NCBI GenBank assembly: GCA_947074345.1
Contig: CAMTPH010000017.1
Location: forward strand, 1-40,576
Direction: 5' to 3'
From: an uncultured Bacteroides sp.
Lineage (GTDB): Bacteria > Bacteroidota > Bacteroidia > Bacteroidales > Bacteroidaceae
Length of the DNA stretch: 40,576 nt
A program made the position numbers and the translations under genes. Below are positions 34,586 through 40,576 of the stretch, piece after piece. Every line of letters starts with the position of its first letter. Positions within the stretch are counted from its first letter, which is position 1. The notes below the pieces were generated by a model. The model was not told the DNA's origin. It saw only the letters and a program-made list of their open reading frames with translations, and searched no databases.

Positions 34586-37500
34586 TGCAAGTTTACAGAC
34601 ATAGGATATTGCGCTTGATTACTACTCTGATACTACTCCTGATATGGAGTAGCGCATCACTGTATGCTCAACAATCATCGCAGCCTATGCCTATAGTGCA
34701 AGAAAAGGTTGAATATGATGCACTGACCAATCGATACATCATTCGCACTTATGTGGGTGGTCAAGAGATGGAAGTGCCTATTGTGATGACTCCCGCCGAG
34801 TATCTCGATTGGAGTATGAAACGATCCATGCAAGATTACTTTCGCGATCGCAACGATTCAACCTTCTCTAACAAAAAAGATAAATTCGACTTCACGGATA
34901 TGAAGTTTAACATCGGTCCGGCCGAAAAGATATTCGGACCGGGTGGTGTGCAAATCAAAACTCAAGGTAGTGCCGAACTTAGTACTGGTGTTAAATACAC
35001 CTACGTTCAAAACCCAACCTTGCCCGAGAGTATGCGTAAGACTTGGAGCTTTGACTTTGACGAAAAGATTAATATCAATGTCAATGGTAAAGTAGGTGAT
35101 AAGGTGAACCTTGACATGAACTACAATACCGATGCTACTTTTGACTTTGATAGCAAAAAGATGAGCTTGAAGTACGAAGGCAAAGAAGATGAGATTATCA
35201 AACTCTTAGAAGCGGGTAATGTGAGCATGACAACAGGCAACTCGCTGATTCGTGGTGCTACTTCTTTGTTTGGTGTGCGTGCCGACTTGCAGTTCGGTAA
35301 GTTGAAACTGCAAACCTTAATCAGTCAACAAGAGAGTGAATCGAAGACTGTAACGAGTAAGGGTGGTGCACAAACCATTCCTTTCGACTTTTCTGCTTCA
35401 GACTATGATGAAAATCGACACTTCTTCTTGGCGCACTATTTCCGCGATACGTATGATACTAATATGTCTCAGCTACCAAATGTGTTGTCGGGGGTTACTA
35501 TCAGCCGCATTGAGGTATGGATTACCAATAAACGTGGCAACTATGAGAGCCCAAGAAACATTCTTGCCTTTAGTGATATCGGTGAATCAAAAAATATAAC
35601 TCCGGGCACTCCGTGGATATCTAACTCTACTACCAATCTTGTTCCTCGCAATGCAGCCAATACATTGTACCAATCGATGGTCAATGATTATCCGATGGCG
35701 CGTGATATCAGTGCGGTAAATAGTTTGATGCAAGGCATACCCGGTATGGAAGGTGGGTTAGACTACGAAAAGATTGAAAGTGCTCGATTGCTTACATCGT
35801 CAGAGTATGAAGTCAACAATGCACTTGGATATGTATCATTGAAACAGGCATTGCAACCCGATGAGGTGTTGGCCGTTGCATTCGAATATACCATTAAGGG
35901 TGTTCGCTATCAAGTCGGTGAATTCTCTACTGATATCAAAGAGACCAACAATAACCTCTTTGTAAAACTTCTTAAGAATACATCCAATTCACCATCGACT
36001 ACCATCTGGGATTTGATGATGAAAAACGTATACTCACTCAATGCATATCAAGTGCAACGCGAGAAATTTACCCTTAACATTACAATGTTGAGTGATACTA
36101 CCGGTACTTACTTGCGCTACATACCCGAAGGGAAAATAGCAAGAATACCATTGTTGAAGGTGATGGGATTGGACCGCTTGAATAGTCAAAACCAATTGGG
36201 TAGTAATGGTTTCTTTGACTTTGTAGAAGGGTATACGATTACAGCTCAAAATGGTCGTGTGTTCTTCCCCGTAGTCGAACCATTTGGTAATCATCTGCGT
36301 CAGGCTATCGGTAATAATGAAATGGCAGATAAGTATTGCTTCCAAGAACTGTACGACTCGACCATGACTGTAGCCAAGCAGTTGGCTGAGAAAAATAGAT
36401 ATCGCTTACAGGGTGAATATAGAGCATCATCGGCCAACGAAATTAAATTGGGCTCGATGAACATACCTCGTGGTTCGGTGCGTGTAACTGCCGGTGGACA
36501 AACATTGGTAGAGAACTCCGACTATACGGTTGACTATACAATGGGTACTGTTACCATCATCAATCAGAGTATTGTTGATGCAGGAACATCGATTAGTGTA
36601 AATCTAGAAAGTAATACGGTGTATAGTATGCAGCGTAAAACGATGCTGGGTTTGAACTTCAGTTATGACCTTACTTCTGATTTTCAATTTGGTGGTACAT
36701 TAATGCACTTGCGCGAGCGTCCTATGACAACCAAAGTGGTGATTGGTGAAGAACCTTTGGCCAATACGTTGTGGGGATTTAATATGGCTTGGAAGAAAGA
36801 GAGCCAATGGCTTACGAATATGCTCGACAAATTGCCTTTTGTTGAAGCTACTGCTCCATCTAATATCAACTTAGGAGTAGAGTTTGCTCAACTTGTACCA
36901 GGGCATAGCAGTGGACTTCAAGATGATGCTTCGTATATTGATGACTTTGAAAGTACACAAAGTGGTATCGACTTGCGTCAACCTGTTAATTGGCAATTAT
37001 CTTCTACTCCTTATGGAGCTAGAAACTCAATGGGAATCGTCATGTTTCCGGAGGCTGCCGAAACGAATAATATAGCCTATGGTAATAATCGTGCGCAATT
37101 GGCATGGTATCATATCGATGGTTTGTTTACTCGTAGAAACTCTTCATTGACACCTACGCATATTAAGAATGATATGGATCAACTCTCTAATCATTATGTA
37201 CGCGAGGTGTACGAAACTGAGGTTTTCCCAAATAAGCAGTTGAATTATCAAGAAACAAATACGTTGGCTGTATTGAATGTAGCTTATTATCCAAATGAAC
37301 GTGGTTCGTACAACTTGGATAGAAACTTAGAGAGCGATGGCCGATTGAAAGATCCCGATAAACGCTGGGGAGGTATGATGCGTCGTATCGAAACTAGTGA
37401 TTTTGAAACGGCCAATATTGAGTATATGGAGTTCTGGATGATGGACCCATTTATTTATGCTGATGGTGATGAACGTGGTAATATCAGTAATAACCCAACG

Positions 37501-40500
37501 GTAAACAGTGCACCTTCCGGTGGATATTTATATCTGAATCTTGGTGATGTGTCGGAAGATATCTTGAAGGATGGTAAGAAGTTCTTTGAAAATGGATTGC
37601 CTATTGATGGCGATGCTTCTAAAGTAGAGCAAACGGTATGGGGACGTGTTCCTAAAGAGAGAAGTTTAGTGTACGCATTCGATAACTCAACCGGTACACG
37701 CAGAATGCAAGACGTTGGTCTAAATGGTTTGTCTATCGAAGATGAACGTGCTTATCCAACCTATATGGACTATTTGAATGCGATCCAATCAGTGGTTTCG
37801 GGCGATGCCTTTCAAACGTTTTGGGATTCGCCTGCTGCCGATAAATACCATTACTTTAGAGGTTCTGATTATGATGCTGAAGAAAAGAGTATTTTGGAAC
37901 GTTATAAATACATCAATAATACAGAAGGTAACTCGACTGCCGATGAGGATTCGCCTGAAAGATATCCAACTGCTGCCAAGACTACTCCTGATATTGAAGA
38001 TATCAACCAAGATAATACTCTCCAAGAAATGGAGAAGTATTACCAATATCGTGTGCATCTAACACCATCAAAGCTCAAAGTAGGTGAGAACTATGTAACC
38101 GATAAACGTACTGCTAAAGTTAAACTGCGCAATGGTAAAACTGAAGAGGTGGACTGGTATCAGTTTAAAATTCCGGTTCGCAGTGGTGAAGCCATTGGTA
38201 GTATTAAAGATTTTAAATCTATACGCTTTATGCGTATGTTCTTAACTGGTTTCCAAAAACCGGTTATTCTGCGTTTTGCAACCTTCGAACTAGTTCGTGG
38301 CGAATGGAGATCGTATACCGATGCTTTGTATAATCTACAAAACCCTGCTCCTACTGTTTCGGGTACTTTGGATGTATCGACTGTCAATCTTGAAGAGAAT
38401 GGTGATAAAACTCCTGTTAACTATGTAATGCCTCCTGGTATTAGTCGTGTAGTTGACCCAAGTCAGCCACAATTGCGCCAACGCAACGAACAGGCTATGA
38501 GTTTAAAGATTATTGATCTTGCAGCAGGTGATGCACGTGCGGTTTACAAGAACTCAAACTTGGATATGCGTATGTATAGCCAATTGAAGATGTTTACAAG
38601 TGCTCAGGCTTTGACCGACGATCCTACTAATATAAAAGATGGTGAACTGTCAGTCTTTATTCGCTTCGGTTCTGATTACCGTTCTAACTTCTATGAGTAT
38701 GAGATTCCATTGAGTCTGACTCCTCCTGGTCGTTATAATAATGATTTAGAGGGAGACCGATTGGCTGTATGGCCTATTGATAATACACTGGATATAGCTC
38801 TTGCTGTCTTTACTGACTTAAAAAAGAAGCGAAATATTGCGAGAAACAATCCTAACTCGGGGGTTAGTTATGGTAAGGTGTATTCTGAATATGACCCCGA
38901 ACAACCTGCCAACAAGGTAAGTATTATGGGTAACCCTACCTTGGCCGAAGTGAAAACCATGATGATTGGGGTACGAAACAATTCGCGCGCTCAGAAATCT
39001 GCCGAAGTATGGGTGAATGAACTTAGACTTGCTGACTTTGATGAAGATGGTGGTTGGGCTGCTCAAGGTAACATGAATGTTCAACTGTCAGATGTTGGTA
39101 GCTTTAATCTATCGGGCCATGTCGAAACAGCCGGCTTTGGTGGGTTGGAACAAACAATGAGTGAACGTAGATTGGATGATTTCTACCAATATCAGTTTAC
39201 TACCTCTTTTGAATTGGGCCGATTCTTTCCTAAAGAAGCTAAACTGAGCGCTCCGGTTTATTTCTCATACTCTAGAGAAAAGACTTCTCCTAAGTATAAT
39301 CCTCTCGATAAGGATATGCTGATGAAGGATGCTCTGGAATCTTTGCCCGATAAACATGCGAAAGACTCATTACGCAATATTGTTAATGAAATATCTACCT
39401 ACAAAAACTTTAGCTTAAGCAACTTGAAGTTTAATGTGGTTAGTAAGAATCCTATGCCTTACGATCCGGCTAACTTTAATTTGAGTTATAGCTTTACTAA
39501 ACGTCATAATCAAGGTAGTACTACGGTCTATGAGGATGAACTAAACTGGCGAGGTGCTTTTGCATATAATTATGCACCTGTCTATAAAGCTTGGGAACCT
39601 TTTAAGATGATGAAAACAAAATCGAAGTGGGCACGTTTTATAAAGGATTTAAACTTGAACTATTTACCACAAAGCGTGGCTTTCAATACTGATATGAACC
39701 GTCATTATTATGAATTGCAACTTCGTGATATGGAAAATCTTGAAGATTTGACCGGCATTCCTGTGAGTGTTGCTAAGAGCTTCTTGTGGAATAGAGACTT
39801 TGCATTAAGATGGGACTTGACTAAGAATCTTAAAATGAACTTCGTTTCTGCTACTCATGCTGAGGTAGAGGAGCCTTATGGTGTCTTAAATAAGAATCTT
39901 GATCCGGATAGTTATGAAGCTCGCAAAGATACTATACGTAAAAGTCTTTTAGGATTTGGACGTCCTATCGATTATCAACAGACTTTCAATGCCTCTTATA
40001 AATTACCTTTCGATAAACTTCCTTTGACTGATTGGATTACTGCTGATGTGCGTTTCTCCTCTTCTTATAATTGGGCAAGGGGTGTAACGTTGATTGATGG
40101 TCTTAATTTAGGTAATACTGCTTCCAATCAACGTTCGTTTGATGTGAGTAGTAGAATTAACTTTGAAACTTTATATAATAAGTCTAATTATCTCAAAGCT
40201 GTTAATAGGAAGTTTGCATCTAACTCTCGTAATAGATCTACTACAGCTCAACCCAAGAAAGAAAAACCAAAACGCTTTGAGCGCGAGATAGAATTAAAGA
40301 GAGATACTAGTGTTACTATCCGTCATGGTGTTGGATCGCGTAAACCTCGTGTATCGGCATTGACTGTTGATGGTAATCGCTATCCTATAAAGTATAAGGT
40401 AATTGATGCAAATACTATTCGCATAGAGACTCGCGATAGTGCACGTATTAAACTGACTGCTGTTCAAGGACCAAAACCTGAAGATAATAAATGGTATAAA

Positions 40501-40576
40501 GTCGGTCAATCTGCTTCGCGCTTTGCTATGATGATTCGTAATGTAAGTATTACTTATAAGAATACATATGCGATGA
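34585..40576 (+). CDS. sprA: SprA/Sov, type IX secretion outer-membrane translocon, 3' end missing
   Basis: The frame is open from the ATG inside the ruvA stop to the window edge: about 1997 codons, of roughly 2400 in known SprA. A signal peptide covers residues 1-28 (LIWSSASLYA-Q). The first conserved block reads FNIGPAEKIFGPGGVQIKTQ and FDFDEKININVNGKVGDKVN, typical of SprA_N-type domains; later blocks include SAEVWVNELRLADFDEDGGW and aromatic beta-strand-rich sequence suited to a giant beta-barrel. SprA forms the 36-strand pore through which T9SS cargo crosses the outer membrane. The ruvA-sprA neighbourhood is known in Bacteroidetes. No cargo with a recognisable C-terminal sorting domain is in the window. 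Confidence 0.93.
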   Translation, partial: MQVYRHRILRLITTLILLLIWSSASLYAQQSSQPMPIVQEKVEYDALTNRYIIRTYVGGQEMEVPIVMTPAEYLDWSMKRSMQDYFRDRNDSTFSNKKDKFDFTDMKFNIGPAEKIFGPGGVQIKTQGSAELSTGVKYTYVQNPTLPESMRKTWSFDFDEKININVNGKVGDKVNLDMNYNTDATFDFDSKKMSLKYEGKEDEIIKLLEAGNVSMTTGNSLIRGATSLFGVRADLQFGKLKLQTLISQQESESKTVTSKGGAQTIPFDFSASDYDENRHFFLAHYFRDTYDTNMSQLPNVLSGVTISRIEVWITNKRGNYESPRNILAFSDIGESKNITPGTPWISNSTTNLVPRNAANTLYQSMVNDYPMARDISAVNSLMQGIPGMEGGLDYEKIESARLLTSSEYEVNNALGYVSLKQALQPDEVLAVAFEYTIKGVRYQVGEFSTDIKETNNNLFVKLLKNTSNSPSTTIWDLMMKNVYSLNAYQVQREKFTLNITMLSDTTGTYLRYIPEGKIARIPLLKVMGLDRLNSQNQLGSNGFFDFVEGYTITAQNGRVFFPVVEPFGNHLRQAIGNNEMADKYCFQELYDSTMTVAKQLAEKNRYRLQGEYRASSANEIKLGSMNIPRGSVRVTAGGQTLVENSDYTVDYTMGTVTIINQSIVDAGTSISVNLESNTVYSMQRKTMLGLNFSYDLTSDFQFGGTLMHLRERPMTTKVVIGEEPLANTLWGFNMAWKKESQWLTNMLDKLPFVEATAPSNINLGVEFAQLVPGHSSGLQDDASYIDDFESTQSGIDLRQPVNWQLSSTPYGARNSMGIVMFPEAAETNNIAYGNNRAQLAWYHIDGLFTRRNSSLTPTHIKNDMDQLSNHYVREVYETEVFPNKQLNYQETNTLAVLNVAYYPNERGSYNLDRNLESDGRLKDPDKRWGGMMRRIETSDFETANIEYMEFWMMDPFIYADGDERGNISNNPTVNSAPSGGYLYLNLGDVSEDILKDGKKFFENGLPIDGDASKVEQTVWGRVPKERSLVYAFDNSTGTRRMQDVGLNGLSIEDERAYPTYMDYLNAIQSVVSGDAFQTFWDSPAADKYHYFRGSDYDAEEKSILERYKYINNTEGNSTADEDSPERYPTAAKTTPDIEDINQDNTLQEMEKYYQYRVHLTPSKLKVGENYVTDKRTAKVKLRNGKTEEVDWYQFKIPVRSGEAIGSIKDFKSIRFMRMFLTGFQKPVILRFATFELVRGEWRSYTDALYNLQNPAPTVSGTLDVSTVNLEENGDKTPVNYVMPPGISRVVDPSQPQLRQRNEQAMSLKIIDLAAGDARAVYKNSNLDMRMYSQLKMFTSAQALTDDPTNIKDGELSVFIRFGSDYRSNFYEYEIPLSLTPPGRYNNDLEGDRLAVWPIDNTLDIALAVFTDLKKKRNIARNNPNSGVSYGKVYSEYDPEQPANKVSIMGNPTLAEVKTMMIGVRNNSRAQKSAEVWVNELRLADFDEDGGWAAQGNMNVQLSDVGSFNLSGHVETAGFGGLEQTMSERRLDDFYQYQFTTSFELGRFFPKEAKLSAPVYFSYSREKTSPKYNPLDKDMLMKDALESLPDKHAKDSLRNIVNEISTYKNFSLSNLKFNVVSKNPMPYDPANFNLSYSFTKRHNQGSTTVYEDELNWRGAFAYNYAPVYKAWEPFKMMKTKSKWARFIKDLNLNYLPQSVAFNTDMNRHYYELQLRDMENLEDLTGIPVSVAKSFLWNRDFALRWDLTKNLKMNFVSATHAEVEEPYGVLNKNLDPDSYEARKDTIRKSLLGFGRPIDYQQTFNASYKLPFDKLPLTDWITADVRFSSSYNWARGVTLIDGLNLGNTASNQRSFDVSSRINFETLYNKSNYLKAVNRKFASNSRNRSTTAQPKKEKPKRFEREIELKRDTSVTIRHGVGSRKPRVSALTVDGNRYPIKYKVIDANTIRIETRDSARIKLTAVQGPKPEDNKWYKVGQSASRFAMMIRNVSITYKNTYAM

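Noticed and set aside
1..40576. CRISPR array, prophage, restriction or other anti-phage system
   Set aside because: No repeat-spacer pattern, phage structural gene, integrase, nuclease-helicase or methyltransferase was seen.

Overview
The window comes from a member of the Bacteroidales, most like Bacteroides. Evidence: AT-rich DNA; promoters of the form TTTG-N19/20-TAnnTTTG; Bacteroidetes-specific families (DUF4290, DUF3575, a DUF6562/fimbrillin-like group, SprA); lipoproteins with a surface-export-like signal; and the gene orders yicC-gmk-nadD and ruvA-sprA. Most of the window is core chromosome. I saw no rRNA, tRNA, CRISPR array, transposase, integrase or phage gene.

Layout. 1-2747: nitroreductase tail, a GNAT acetyltransferase and an ABC-F ATPase. 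2866-8281: an orphan receiver protein, then a phosphate module (PiT-PhoU-like transporter and polyphosphate kinase, transcribed leftward) that shares overlapping divergent promoters with a YfcE-like phosphoesterase. 8350-13361: rmlA-rmlB, menA, a membrane metallophosphoesterase lipoprotein and a cation/proton antiporter. 13381-15428: nadD, gmk and yicC, leftward. 15793-18992: tsaB, DUF4290, murA and rimM, rightward. 19110-25589: a leftward fimbrillin-type surface operon. 25918-29329: M23 peptidase, dxr and rseP, rightward. 29412-32553: nrdG and nrdD behind a cobalamin riboswitch. 32931-33830: diaminopimelate dehydrogenase. 33989-40576: ruvA and the first ~1997 codons of sprA, the type IX secretion translocon, cut by the window edge.

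The accessory part is 19110-25589. A DUF3575 outer-membrane protein, a fimbrillin-like lipoprotein and two large paralogous lipoproteins form one operon behind a near-perfect promoter. It lies, on the opposite strand, between rimM and the M23-dxr-rseP genes, which I recall as neighbours in related genomes. The two large paralogs match base for base over about 986 bp of their 5' halves. Their C-terminal GLUG-like halves and their upstream flanks have diverged. The flank of the downstream copy carries a frameshifted remnant of the 3' end of the upstream lipoprotein gene. This suggests an old tandem duplication later homogenised by gene conversion. A long imperfect hairpin separates the two paralogs.

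Other notable signals: two copies, 17 kb apart, of a 64-bp near-palindromic intergenic element; a B12 riboswitch in front of the B12-independent ribonucleotide reductase; and a MurA with Asp in place of the catalytic-loop Cys, which predicts fosfomycin insensitivity.
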